A program made the translations under genes and the position numbers. A stretch of DNA of 64,000 nucleotides from Cyanobacteria bacterium M_surface_10_m2_179. GTDB taxonomy: Bacteria > Cyanobacteriota > Cyanobacteriia > PCC-6307 > Cyanobiaceae. The notes beneath the pieces are model-generated. The model saw nothing but the letters and a program-made list of their open reading frames with translations, ran no database searches and had not been told where the DNA came from. The stretch covers positions 1-64,000 of the forward strand of contig VGPW01000002.1 of NCBI GenBank assembly GCA_016882545.1, written 5' to 3'. Every line of letters begins with the position of its first letter. The first letter of the stretch is position 1. Positions 47,060 through 55,078 of this stretch are shown piece after piece.

Positions 47060-47329
47060 TCAGCCGCGGATGCCGAGCTTCTGGATCAGGGCCACGTAGC
47101 GCTGCTCGCTGTTGCTGCGCAGGTAGCTGAGCAGGCGCTTACGGCGACCGATCATCTTCAGCAGACCCTGCCGCGACGAGAAGTCGTGGATGTTGTTCTG
47201 CAGGTGGCCGCTCAACTTGCTGATGCGCTCGCTCAGCATCGCCACCTGAACCTCAACAGAACCGGTGTCGGTGCCGTGGGTCTGATGCGTGTTGATCAGT
47301 TCTTGCTTCTTGGTGGTGTCGAGCGACAT
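47060..47329 (-). CDS. rpsO: 30S ribosomal protein S15
   Basis: The 89-residue protein is full-length. It begins [12 protein letters not shown], with [20 protein letters not shown] (about 21-40), [20 protein letters not shown] (about 49-68) and a C-terminal [13 protein letters not shown]. It binds 16S rRNA and organises the central domain of the small subunit. An upstream nine-residue extension to 47356 is not typical. It lies 2 bp before the PAM68-like gene. Confidence 0.97.
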   Translation of the reverse strand: MSLDTTKKQELINTHQTHGTDTGSVEVQVAMLSERISKLSGHLQNNIHDFSSRQGLLKMIGRRKRLLSYLRSNSEQRYVALIQKLGIRG

Positions 47330-47390
47330 GCGCGGCGTCTGGCCCTGACGGTGCAAACAACCAACTTACCGCCTCGTGGGCACCCGCTCC

Positions 47391-48059
47391 TCAGGCCGCT
47401 TCGCTGCGGGAGAGCCAGCGCAGGCACTCCCGCAACCAGGCATCGGCATCACGGCTCTCCGTGGCCGGGGCCTGACTGGCCACAGCCCGCAGGGCTCGGT
47501 TGATCTCGAGCGCCTCGTAGCCCAGGGCTGTGAGCGTGAGGCTCACCTCGCAGCGCACCTGATCGGCCAGCGGCGCGCTCTGGCCATCACTGGCCTCCAG
47601 CAGCAGATCGGCCGTGTCGGTGGCGTTGCTGCCGGGGCCGAAGCGCTCCTGCAGGCGGGTGCGCAGCTCCACCGATAACCGCTCTGCGGTGCGCTTGCCC
47701 ACTCCGGGCGCCTGGGTGAGCAGCCTCAGATCCGCCTGCACGATTGCCCGCACGAGCTGCTCGCAGCTCAGTTGCCCCAGCAGGCCCAGCGCCATCTGCG
47801 GCCCGATCCCACTCACGGCGACCAGTTCGCGGAACAGCTCCCGTTCGTGGCGTAAGCCAAAGCCGTAGAGGGTCCAGCTGTCCTCGCGGATCACCTGGTG
47901 CACATGCAGGGTGAGGGTTGCGCCGGCTGAGGGCAGCTGCTCCCATTGGCGCCGCGGCAGTTGCACCTCATAGCCAACGCCTCCGCACACCAGCAACAGC
48001 CCGCAGCGGCTGTTCTGCTGCCAGCGATCAGCGAGTTGCCCTTGCAGCCAGCCGATCAT
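47391..48059 (-). CDS. ruvA: Holliday junction DNA helicase RuvA
   Basis: The 222-residue RuvA has domain I MIGWLQGQLADRW, the YEVQLPRRQWEQLP strand, two helix-hairpin-helix motifs (ELFRELVAVSGIGPQMALGLLG, about 73-94, and LLTQAPGVGKRTAERLSVEL, about 113-132) and the C-terminal domain III (ALTALGYEALEINRAL) that contacts RuvB. It recognises junctions for branch migration. Divergent from the lipoprotein gene 21 bp away. Confidence 0.96.
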   Translation of the reverse strand: MIGWLQGQLADRWQQNSRCGLLLVCGGVGYEVQLPRRQWEQLPSAGATLTLHVHQVIREDSWTLYGFGLRHERELFRELVAVSGIGPQMALGLLGQLSCEQLVRAIVQADLRLLTQAPGVGKRTAERLSVELRTRLQERFGPGSNATDTADLLLEASDGQSAPLADQVRCEVSLTLTALGYEALEINRALRAVASQAPATESRDADAWLRECLRWLSRSEAA

Positions 48060-48080
48060 GGGAACACTTTCGATCCACCC

Positions 48081-48539
48081 ATGCTGCCCGGTCCGACAAC
48101 CCCATCACCCCAGCTCAGCCCGCTGCGGCGGCTGCTGGCCCTGGTGCTCTGCGGGCTGCTCAGCCTGGGGCTGAGCGCCTGCGGCGGCGTGGGTCAGCCT
48201 CCCCAGAAGGTGTTGCTCTCCGCCCTCACCCTGCAGATCGATCTCACCCAGCGCTCCATCGCCGATGCGCTGGAGCTCAGCAGCGATGCCGGCGCACCGC
48301 AGGTGAGCCGTGTGCGGGTGGAATCGCAGCAGGCCCTGCCGATCGCCGCTGGCAAGGGCCTCCACCTCACCGGCCGCTTCGACTGGCGCCTGCCGGGCGA
48401 TCCGATTCGCGTAGACAGCGCCTTTGATCTGTATCTGCAGCGGGGTGAGCGCGGTCAGAGCTGGCGGCTGGCGCGGCCCAGCGGCAGCAGCGATGGCACC
48501 ACCCAGGACTGGATCATCGATCCCTTGCCGATCGCCTGA
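48081..48539 (+). CDS. Predicted lipoprotein, function unknown
   Basis: The 152-residue protein has a signal peptide with lipobox LSAC (Cys about residue 34), then one compact domain with LLSALTLQIDLTQRSIADAL, RVRVESQQALPI, LHLTGRFDWRLPG and SWRLARPSG. No family recognised with confidence, although the domain has a beta-rich look. It overlaps the end of the convergent EamA gene by 26 bp. Confidence 0.75.
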   Translation: MLPGPTTPSPQLSPLRRLLALVLCGLLSLGLSACGGVGQPPQKVLLSALTLQIDLTQRSIADALELSSDAGAPQVSRVRVESQQALPIAAGKGLHLTGRFDWRLPGDPIRVDSAFDLYLQRGERGQSWRLARPSGSSDGTTQDWIIDPLPIA

Positions 48540-49419
48540 GGCTCAGCAAGGTGGCGCCGAGCACCAGGGCCATCGCCAAGGCCGTATCCGGATCGAGCGG
48601 TTCACGGAAAAACAGCCACCCCCACACCGCCGCCAGTGGCACCTGGCCGTAGCTGAGGGCTGTGGCCCGGGCTGCTGGCATGCCGAGGAGTCCGTTCGTC
48701 ACCCCCAGCTGCCCCAGCTGGGTGAACAGGCCCACGCCCACCAGTGCCAGGGCTTCCCAGGCGGTGGGCCACACCGGTTGCAGCGCCACCAGTGGTGCCG
48801 TGAGCACCAGCCCCACCAGCGGGAAATAGAACACGATCACCAGGGGATGCTCGGTGCGTCCCAGGGCCCTCACGCTCACGTAGGCAAAGGCTGAAAACAG
48901 GGCACCGCCGATCGCCAGCACCACACCGAGCAGTGGTAGTGGCGGCCCCCCAGCCCCGAGCCAGCGCGCTGCGATCGGCCCCAGCAGCTGCATGAGCTCG
49001 GGTGGATTGCTGAGCAGCACCACCGCCAGCCATCCCAGCAGCGCCGCCAGCCCCACCCGCGGCCCCACCCGTTCCCCCAGCAGCAACCAGGCGAGCACTG
49101 CTGTGAAGGTGGGCTGCAGATATTGCAACACCGTGGCCGGCGCCAGGGGTAGCCGGGCTAAGGCGGCGAACACGCACAACAACGCCCCCGTGCCGATCAC
49201 GCCCCGCAGCACCAGCAGGCCCCGCCGTTGCCCCCACGGATCCAGGCGCGCCTGGCGCAGCATGGCGATGCTCAGGGCCAGGCTCACTGCCGAGCGGGCC
49301 AGCACCACCTCCGCCACCGGGATGCGGCCACCCACCGCCTTCACGCATACGCCCATCAGGCTGAAACTGATGGCGCTGGACAGCATCCACAGGGTGGCCC
49401 TGCCATCCTGAAGCCGCAC
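48514..49419 (-). CDS. EamA/DMT-family transporter
   Basis: The 301-residue protein has about ten hydrophobic segments in two EamA repeats, with SSAISFSLMGVCVKAVGG at the start of repeat 1, LVLRGVIGTGALLCVFAALARLPLAPATVLQYLQPTFTAVLAWLLLGE and a second repeat from about 155. Substrate unknown (drug/metabolite family). GTG 49419 was chosen; ATG 49386 is an alternative. Its start lies 13 bp from that of divergent dnaG. Confidence 0.85.
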   Translation of the reverse strand: MRLQDGRATLWMLSSAISFSLMGVCVKAVGGRIPVAEVVLARSAVSLALSIAMLRQARLDPWGQRRGLLVLRGVIGTGALLCVFAALARLPLAPATVLQYLQPTFTAVLAWLLLGERVGPRVGLAALLGWLAVVLLSNPPELMQLLGPIAARWLGAGGPPLPLLGVVLAIGGALFSAFAYVSVRALGRTEHPLVIVFYFPLVGLVLTAPLVALQPVWPTAWEALALVGVGLFTQLGQLGVTNGLLGMPAARATALSYGQVPLAAVWGWLFFREPLDPDTALAMALVLGATLLSLRRSARDR

Positions 49420-49432
49420 CCGTGCGCGCAGC

Positions 49433-51538
49433 GTGTCAGCTCCTCGCCTCCACCCCCGCACGATCGAAGCCGTCAAGGAACGCGCTGACATCGTTGATGT
49501 GGTGGGTGAGCACGTGGTGCTCAAGAAGAAGGGCCGGGAATTCGTCGGCGTCTGCCCGTTCCACGACGACAAATCACCGTCGATGACGGTGTCGCCTGCC
49601 AAGCAGTTCTACTACTGCTTCTCCTGTGGAGCCGGTGGCAACGCCATCAAGTTCCTGATGGAGCTGCAGCGCCAGAGCTTCAGCGATGTGGTGCTGGAGC
49701 TGGCGCGCAAATACCAGCTGCCGGTGGAAACCCTGGAGGGGCCCCAGCAGGAGCGTTTGCGCCAGCAGCTCTCACGCCGCGATCAGCTGCACAAGGCCCT
49801 CTCCCTTGCCGCCGGCTGGTTTCGCAGCCAGCTGCGCAGCCCGGAGGGCGCCGGCGCCCTGGCCTATCTGCGCGAGCAGCGGGGGCTGAGCGAAACCACC
49901 CTGGAGAGCTTCGGCCTTGGCTATGCGCCGGAGCGCTGGGACGGGCTGCTCAGCCATCTGCAGCAGGTGGAGGGGCTGGTGCCGGAGCTGCTGGAGGCGG
50001 CTGGACTCGTGGTGCCGCGCCGTGGCGGCGATGGCTTCTACGACCGCTTCCGCCACCGGGTGATGGTGCCGATCTGTGATCGCCAGGGCCGCATCATCGG
50101 TTTCGGCGGCCGCAGCCTCGATGGCGGTGAGCCGAAATACCTCAACTCCCCGGAAACGGAGGTGTTCGAGAAGGGCAAGCACCTGTTCGGCCTCGATAAG
50201 GCGGTGAACGCCATCCGCAAGGACGACCGGGCGGTGGTGGTGGAGGGCTACTTCGATGTGATTGCCCTGCATGCCGCCGGCATCACCAATGCGGTGGCGG
50301 CCCTGGGCACCGCCCTCAGCAGCCAGCAGATCACCCAGCTGTGCCGCTGCTGCGATGGCAAGCGCCTGATTCTCAACTTCGACACCGACGGCGCCGGTGT
50401 GCGGGCTGCCCAGCGGGCTATCGGTGAGGTGGAGCAGCTGGCGCTGCAGGGCCAGCTGGAGTTGAGGGTGCTGCACCTGCCCGCCGGCAAGGACCCGGAC
50501 GACTTCCTCAAGGAGCACGGCGCCGGGGAGTATCGCTCCCTGCTGGATCAGGCGCCCCTCTGGCTCGACTGGCAGATCGATCAGGTGCTGGAAGGCCGCG
50601 ATCTGGCCCGCTCCGATCAGTTTCAGCAGGCGGTGAGCGAGCTGGTGGTGCTGCTGGGCAAGCTGCCTGCCAGTGCCGTGCGCTCCCGCTACCTGCAGCA
50701 GGTGGCCGAGCGCCTCAGCGGCGGCCAGGCGCGGCTGGCTCTGCAACTGGAAGACGATCTGCGTCAGCAGGTGAAGGGCCAGCGCTGGCATGGCCGCTCC
50801 CAGCGCTGGGAGCAGCCCGGTGAGGCGGGGTTGCGGGAGCGGGCCGAGGCGGAGCTGCTGCGGCTCTATCTCCACTGCCCGAGCCACCGGGGCTCGATCC
50901 GCGCTGAGTTGCGGCGCCGCGAGCTCGATGATTTCGCCATCGCCCATCACCGCCAGCTCTGGGCGGCCATCAGCGCCCTCGAAGAAGACAACCTGGGCGT
51001 GGGGCGCTTGGAGGCGATCAACCGCGGCGCCGATCCCGGCACCGAGCTGGCGGATCTCGAGCTGCCTCGGCTGCTCTCCGATCAGCTGCTGCTCAGCGAC
51101 AGCGAGGCTCCCTCCGATCTGCTCACCCGCCTCACCCCCCTGCTGGAGCCCACGGATGTGCAGCGCCTGACGCTGGCCAATCCGGCGCTGCAGCTACGCG
51201 GTGCCACCGCCGCTCTGGAGCGGCAGCGCAGCCTCAAACGCTGCCGCCATCTGCTCAACGCCTGGAGCACGCAGCGCCTTGAAACCCTGGAGCGCTGCAT
51301 CGCCCGACTGCTCGAGGAGCGCCCTGCTGCTGCTTCAGAGGGGGAGGCACCCCTGCAGCCGGTTGCCCTCGATATGGAAGCGCGCATTGAGGCCATGTTT
51401 GTGGATCTCAACAGCGATGCCCTGCATTTTCAAGAGCTCTACTACAACGAGCGCAAACACATCGCTCACCTTGATTCTCAACGGCGTGCTGGATATGAAG
51501 CCGTTTTGCAACCGCAGAGCGATCCCCTCTCGGCCTGA
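49433..51538 (+). CDS. dnaG: DNA primase
   Basis: The 701-residue primase has an N-terminal CHC2-type zinc finger (VCPFHDDKSPSM with YYCFSCGAGGN, about 40-68), a RNA polymerase domain with DRFRHRVMVPICDRQGRIIGFGGR (about 203-226), the TOPRIM Glu VVVEGYFDVIAL (about 266-277) and Asp pair in LILNFDTDGAGVRAAQ. It is a full-length primase with a longer cyanobacterial C-terminal region. The start is GTG 49433. Confidence 0.96.
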   Translation: MSAPRLHPRTIEAVKERADIVDVVGEHVVLKKKGREFVGVCPFHDDKSPSMTVSPAKQFYYCFSCGAGGNAIKFLMELQRQSFSDVVLELARKYQLPVETLEGPQQERLRQQLSRRDQLHKALSLAAGWFRSQLRSPEGAGALAYLREQRGLSETTLESFGLGYAPERWDGLLSHLQQVEGLVPELLEAAGLVVPRRGGDGFYDRFRHRVMVPICDRQGRIIGFGGRSLDGGEPKYLNSPETEVFEKGKHLFGLDKAVNAIRKDDRAVVVEGYFDVIALHAAGITNAVAALGTALSSQQITQLCRCCDGKRLILNFDTDGAGVRAAQRAIGEVEQLALQGQLELRVLHLPAGKDPDDFLKEHGAGEYRSLLDQAPLWLDWQIDQVLEGRDLARSDQFQQAVSELVVLLGKLPASAVRSRYLQQVAERLSGGQARLALQLEDDLRQQVKGQRWHGRSQRWEQPGEAGLRERAEAELLRLYLHCPSHRGSIRAELRRRELDDFAIAHHRQLWAAISALEEDNLGVGRLEAINRGADPGTELADLELPRLLSDQLLLSDSEAPSDLLTRLTPLLEPTDVQRLTLANPALQLRGATAALERQRSLKRCRHLLNAWSTQRLETLERCIARLLEERPAAASEGEAPLQPVALDMEARIEAMFVDLNSDALHFQELYYNERKHIAHLDSQRRAGYEAVLQPQSDPLSA

Positions 51539-51599
51539 GCCATTCCGCCTGAATTTCTGGTAAGACAGAGCCTCAGATCCCTCGGAGCGTTCCTTGGCC

Positions 51600-51896
51600 A
51601 TGCCCCGTTGCCAGCCTGTTGGGTTGCTCAGGCTCGCCCTGCTCAACCTTGGTGGTGCGGCGCTAATAGCGCTCACCCCTGCTGCCACAAGGGCCAGCAT
51701 GATGCATCAGATCATCCTGAGCAAATGCTCCTCGGCGATGCAGGCCGACTTTGAGAAGGCCGGTAAAACGCCACCCGATGGCATAGTGAGCTCCACCTGC
51801 GATTGCGTGGTGGCCCAGATCAAGAACCGCCAGAGCATCGATCAGGCCAAAACCTTCTGCAGTCAGCAGAGCTTTCTGAAATACGGCAACCCCTGA
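51600..51896 (+). CDS. Small exported protein with four cysteines
   Basis: The 98-residue protein has a signal peptide (about 1-33) and a mature domain with Cys residues in SKCSSAMQ, STCDCVVAQIK and TFCSQQSF. The spacing suggests two disulfides. No family recognised; it looks periplasmic or lumenal. An in-frame TTG at 51594 could be the start. It is convergent with umuC, stops 3 bp apart. Confidence 0.65.
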   Translation: MPRCQPVGLLRLALLNLGGAALIALTPAATRASMMHQIILSKCSSAMQADFEKAGKTPPDGIVSSTCDCVVAQIKNRQSIDQAKTFCSQQSFLKYGNP

Positions 51897-51899
51897 GGC

Positions 51900-53177
51900 T
51901 CAGCGCGCCCAGACGATCGGCAGATCTCCCAGTCGGGTGGTGGCAGCGCGCGAGAGCTGCTCGCGCCGCATCATCCAGCTGGGCGTCATGCCGCAGGCCG
52001 CCCATTGCACGGTGCCGCGGCCATAGCGGCGGTTGAGCTGATCGATGCTCTGCATCAGGGCCTCGCGCTTGTGTTGCTGCTCGGTGGGTAGGGGTGCCAG
52101 CAGATGGTGCTGGAGCTGGGTTTCGGGCTGCAGCTCCTGCAGCAGCACACCGGCCTTGGCGAAGCGTTTGTGGGGCTTGTAGATCAGCGCCACCAGGGGC
52201 AGCGCCGCCTGCAGCAACACGGCCGTGTCGTGGCTAGCCACAGGCAGCACCGCGCTGGCGGCCTGGCTGTAGAAGTTGGGGGCGAAGGGGCTGGTGCGGG
52301 CAAACACGCTGATCCGCCCGCACAGCTGCCGCTGCTGCCGCAGTTTCTCGGCCGCCCGCACCACATAGCTGGCCACCGCCTGCCGCAGCTCGTCGTCCAC
52401 GCAGATCGCCCGGCTGAAGCTGCGGCTCACGCAGGTTTCGCGTTTGGCTGCCGGCCCCTCCTCCAGCGGCAGGCAGCTCACCCCCTGCAGCTCCAGCTGC
52501 AGCCGCAGCCCCACCACCCCCGCCTTGGCCCGCAGCTCGCCGCTGGCCATGTCGCGCAGCTGGCGGGCATTGGCGATGCCCCGCAACCGGCACCAGCGGC
52601 TCAGCTGGCGCCCCACCCCCCAGATCTCCTCCACGGGGGTTTGCTCCAGCCAGGGATCGGGATGGGGAGCGGCGTTCAGGTCGAACACGCCGGCGTGGCG
52701 CCGATCTGCCTTGGCGATGCGGTTGGCCAGCTTGGCCAGCACCTTGCTGGGGGCCAGGCCGATGGCGATCGGCAGCCCCAGGTTGTGGCGGATGCGGCCG
52801 CGCAGCTCAGCGGCCCAGCGGCTGAGATCCCCGTGGCGCGGGCGCGGCAGCCGTGCGAAGGCCTCATCGATCGAATACACCTCCAGCTCGGCCACGAAGG
52901 GTTCGAGGCTGCTCATCAACCGCTGGCTCATGTCGCCGTAGAGGGCGTAATTGGAGCTGCGCACCACCACGCCGTGGCGGGCCAGTTGCTCGGCGATCTG
53001 GAAATAGGGCTTGCCCATGGCGATGCCCAGCTGCCGGGCTTCACTGCTACGCGACACCACGCAGCCGTCGTTGTTGGAGAGCACCACCACCGGCCGGCCG
53101 ATCAGGGAGGGCTCCAGGGCCTGTTCGCAGCTGGCATAGAAGTTGTTGGCATCGATTAGGGCCAGCACATCAGCCAT
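51900..53177 (-). CDS. umuC: Translesion DNA polymerase V catalytic subunit
   Basis: The 425-residue Y-family polymerase has the active-site motif LALIDANNFYASCEQ (5-19), GRPVVVLSNNDGCVVSRS, and YSIDEAF (about 101-107) with the catalytic Asp and Glu. The little-finger domain follows RETCVSRSFS. Its length matches E. coli UmuC (422 aa). The start overlaps the umuD stop by 8 bp, the classic umuDC layout. SOS-induced mutagenic bypass is the expected function. Confidence 0.94.
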   Translation of the reverse strand: MADVLALIDANNFYASCEQALEPSLIGRPVVVLSNNDGCVVSRSSEARQLGIAMGKPYFQIAEQLARHGVVVRSSNYALYGDMSQRLMSSLEPFVAELEVYSIDEAFARLPRPRHGDLSRWAAELRGRIRHNLGLPIAIGLAPSKVLAKLANRIAKADRRHAGVFDLNAAPHPDPWLEQTPVEEIWGVGRQLSRWCRLRGIANARQLRDMASGELRAKAGVVGLRLQLELQGVSCLPLEEGPAAKRETCVSRSFSRAICVDDELRQAVASYVVRAAEKLRQQRQLCGRISVFARTSPFAPNFYSQAASAVLPVASHDTAVLLQAALPLVALIYKPHKRFAKAGVLLQELQPETQLQHHLLAPLPTEQQHKREALMQSIDQLNRRYGRGTVQWAACGMTPSWMMRREQLSRAATTRLGDLPIVWAR

Positions 53178-53610
53178 GGCGTCCGAGCGAATGGATCACA
53201 TGGATGGCCACGCCCCAGATCTGCACATCGCCGCACTGGTGCAGCTCCAGGGGCGGGTAGGCGCTGTTGGCCGCCTCCAGCCGCAGCCGGCCGCGATGGC
53301 GCACCAGGCGCTTGAGCGTGAAGGCCCCATCCAGCACCGCCACCACGATCTGGCCGGGCCGCGCTTCAAGGCTGCGGTCCACCACCAGCAGGTCGCCGTG
53401 CTGAATGCCCGCATCGATCATCGAATCACCGCTCACCCGCAGGAAGAAGGTGCTGCTGGGGTGGCGGATCAGGGCCTCGTTGAGGTCGATGCCCACGTCG
53501 ATGTAGTCGTCGGCGGGGCTGGGGAAGCCGGCAGCCACGGTGCTGGCAGCTAGGGGGAGCCTCAGAGGGCGGCGCAGGCCGCGTAGGGCACCGATCAACA
53601 GGAGTGGCAC
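53170..53610 (-). CDS. umuD: UmuD/LexA-like S24 protease
   Basis: The 146-residue protein has the self-cleavage site Ala27-Gly28 in TVAAGFPSP, nucleophile Ser63 in SGDSM (60-64) and catalytic Lys100 in FTLKRL, so the Ser-Lys dyad is complete. There is no N-terminal DNA-binding domain, which separates it from LexA. RecA-stimulated cleavage gives UmuD', the Pol V partner. The start is GTG. It is probably controlled by the LexA box 31 bp upstream. Confidence 0.92.
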   Translation of the reverse strand: MPLLLIGALRGLRRPLRLPLAASTVAAGFPSPADDYIDVGIDLNEALIRHPSSTFFLRVSGDSMIDAGIQHGDLLVVDRSLEARPGQIVVAVLDGAFTLKRLVRHRGRLRLEAANSAYPPLELHQCGDVQIWGVAIHVIHSLGRHG

Positions 53611-53640
53611 AGGCGCACGCGGCGAGCTCCTGCACAGGCT

Positions 53641-53654
53641 AGTTCTTATGTACT
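53641..53654. promoter_or_regulatory. Probable LexA (SOS) box of umuDC
   Basis: AGTTCTTATGTACT is a near-palindrome that matches the recalled cyanobacterial LexA consensus RGTACNNNDGTWCB with one mismatch. It sits 31 bp upstream of the umuD GTG, overlapping a TAAGAA-type -10 on the minus strand, as expected for repression. Confidence 0.65.
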
Positions 53655-53710
53655 GGTCTGCGTGCTGGGTGGGCGGCTGTCTGGGTGGTGTCTGAGGGCA
53701 TCACGGGGGC

Positions 53711-53730
53711 CGGATATCCGTGGATATCCG
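53711..53730. repeat. Tandem pair of GGATATCC palindromes
   Basis: CGGATATCCG is a perfect 10-bp palindrome and is followed directly by TGGATATCCG. The pair lies in the 210-bp gap between umuD and the 53821 remnant. It could be an operator or chance. The rest of the gap holds no recognisable gene. Confidence 0.5.
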
Positions 53731-53820
53731 CTTGCGGGCAGCGATTCCACCAGATCCCTTGGTGCGGGGATCGGTCGTTCTCGTCAGGCTCTGCAGCAGT
53801 CAAGGCTTGTGGTGAAGGGG

Positions 53821-54081
53821 ATGGCAAAGGCAATGGCATGGCGCCGGCGAGCCCTTGGCGTGCTCGCGGCCGTGGGGCTCCAGGGCGGGCAGGTGCTGCC
53901 GGCTCAGGGCTGCACCTGCTTCGTGCTCAAGGGGTCCGATGGTGGCCGCGTTTACGGGCGCACGACGTACAACAACCCCGGCCTGCGCAGCCTCAACTTC
54001 GATCGGCTTCCCCTCGATGGCGGTGCGATCAAAGTGATGCCGTTGGATCAGCCTGCGCAGGTCACAGTGCTCCAGCCCTGA
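53821..54081 (+). pseudogene. Internally deleted choloylglycine-hydrolase-like (Ntn amidase) remnant
   Basis: The 86-codon frame begins with a signal peptide (about 1-30) and the mature-end motif CTCFVLKGSDGGRVYGRT (31-48), which looks like the nucleophile Cys segment of linear-amide C-N hydrolases. It then continues as TYNNPGLRSLNFDRLPLDGGAIKV, which resembles the C-terminal end of the same family (YNNPxxRxxxL), so about 250 central residues are missing in frame. Intact family members are about 330-350 residues. The junction is near 53962 at ACGACG. It is either an inactive remnant or a reused short exported protein. Confidence 0.65.
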
Positions 54082-54094
54082 GGTTTCGCCCTGT

Positions 54095-54535
54095 TCAGTC
54101 CTCCTCGTCGCCTTCTAGGAGCAAGGCCTGAAAGGCGGTGTACAGCTCGAGCTCCTCGCTGCTGGCGGGAGCGCGCCGCTGGCGGTTGGGGCGCAGTTCG
54201 TTGCTGGCGCCGCGCGGCTGCAAACCTGCGGGGGCCGTGGAGCCTTGTGGGTTCTGCTGTTGGAGCTCGCGACGTTGTTTGGCCTGCCGGGCCCGTTGCT
54301 GATCGGTTTCCGCCTGGCGCAGCCGATCCAGCAGATGGGGCGGCACGTTGCCGTCCGGGCTCACCTGCATCAGCTCGCGGAACAGCGCCTGCGGATCGGT
54401 TTCCGTTTCCACCCGGTGGCGCTTCTGGCTGGCGGGGGCGGCTGCCGCGGGGGCCGGTTCGGGTTTGGGGAGGGGTTGGGGCAGGCTGCGACCCAGCTGC
54501 TGCAGCCGCTCGAGGCTGCGGGCGTCAAAACTCAT
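54095..54535 (-). CDS. Hypothetical protein with Pro/Gln-rich region
   Basis: The 146-residue product has MSFDARSLERLQQLGRSLP, a Pro/Ala spacer, TETDPQALFRELMQVSPDGNVPPHLLDRLRQAE (about 44-76), Gln/Arg-rich helices and an acidic end ELELYTAFQALLLEGDEED. It looks like a conserved cyanobacterial cytoplasmic protein with flexible linkers; no family recognised. The start at 54535 follows the more plausible N-terminus; the in-frame upstream region is low-complexity. Confidence 0.65.
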   Translation of the reverse strand: MSFDARSLERLQQLGRSLPQPLPKPEPAPAAAAPASQKRHRVETETDPQALFRELMQVSPDGNVPPHLLDRLRQAETDQQRARQAKQRRELQQQNPQGSTAPAGLQPRGASNELRPNRQRRAPASSEELELYTAFQALLLEGDEED

Positions 54536-54548
54536 GGCGTGCCTTTCC

Positions 54549-55022
54549 TCAGCCGCACTCGAGGGTGGCGCGGGTGTCGCGACCGGTGCTGGGGTTGGTG
54601 CCACTGGCACTGGCACACAGCTGTTTCAACACATCCCCGCGGAAGGGCACGTTGGTGAAATCGGCGCCTTCGATCTGCACATTGCTGAACTTGGTGTTGA
54701 AGGCGAAGGCGTTCTCCAACACCGCGTTGCGCAGGTCGGTGCCATCGAGCACTGCTGAATCGAGGGTGGCGTCGCTGAGGTCGGCGCCGGAGAGATCGGC
54801 ATCCTGCAGCTTCGCTCCGAACAGGCTGGCCCCGCGCAGATCGGCGCCGTGGAAGTCGGCTTCGCGCAGGTTGGTGAGGTTGAAGGTCACCCCGCGCAGA
54901 TCAACGCCGGCGAAATCGTGGCCGATCAACACCTGTTTGGCGTAGTCCATCGCGGCCGTGGCCGGTAGGGGCAACAGCAGGAGCAGCAGCGCAAGAAGCA
55001 GGGGGCGCAGCAGGCGGCGCAT
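54549..55022 (-). CDS. Exported pentapeptide-repeat protein
   Basis: The 157-residue protein has a signal peptide (about 1-23, ending ATAA), then about 12 A(D/N)LXX repeats: LRGVTF, LREADF, HGADL, RGASL, FGAKL, QDADL, SGADL, SDATL, DSAVL, DGTDL, RNAVL, ENAF, which form a right-handed quadrilateral beta helix. A C-terminal pair of Cys (QLCASAS and LECG) may form a disulfide. Likely lumenal or periplasmic, as for other cyanobacterial members. Function unknown. It is 13 bp upstream of the 54095 gene. Confidence 0.85.
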   Translation of the reverse strand: MRRLLRPLLLALLLLLLPLPATAAMDYAKQVLIGHDFAGVDLRGVTFNLTNLREADFHGADLRGASLFGAKLQDADLSGADLSDATLDSAVLDGTDLRNAVLENAFAFNTKFSNVQIEGADFTNVPFRGDVLKQLCASASGTNPSTGRDTRATLECG

Positions 55023-55078
55023 CGGCTGAGGGCAGAGCTGGGGCAACCCTAGGTGTGGTGTTCCAGCAGAGTTGGTCG

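Noticed and set aside
53821-54081. Complete new short enzyme
   Set aside because: The N- and C-terminal similarity to one family with the middle missing fits an internal deletion better.
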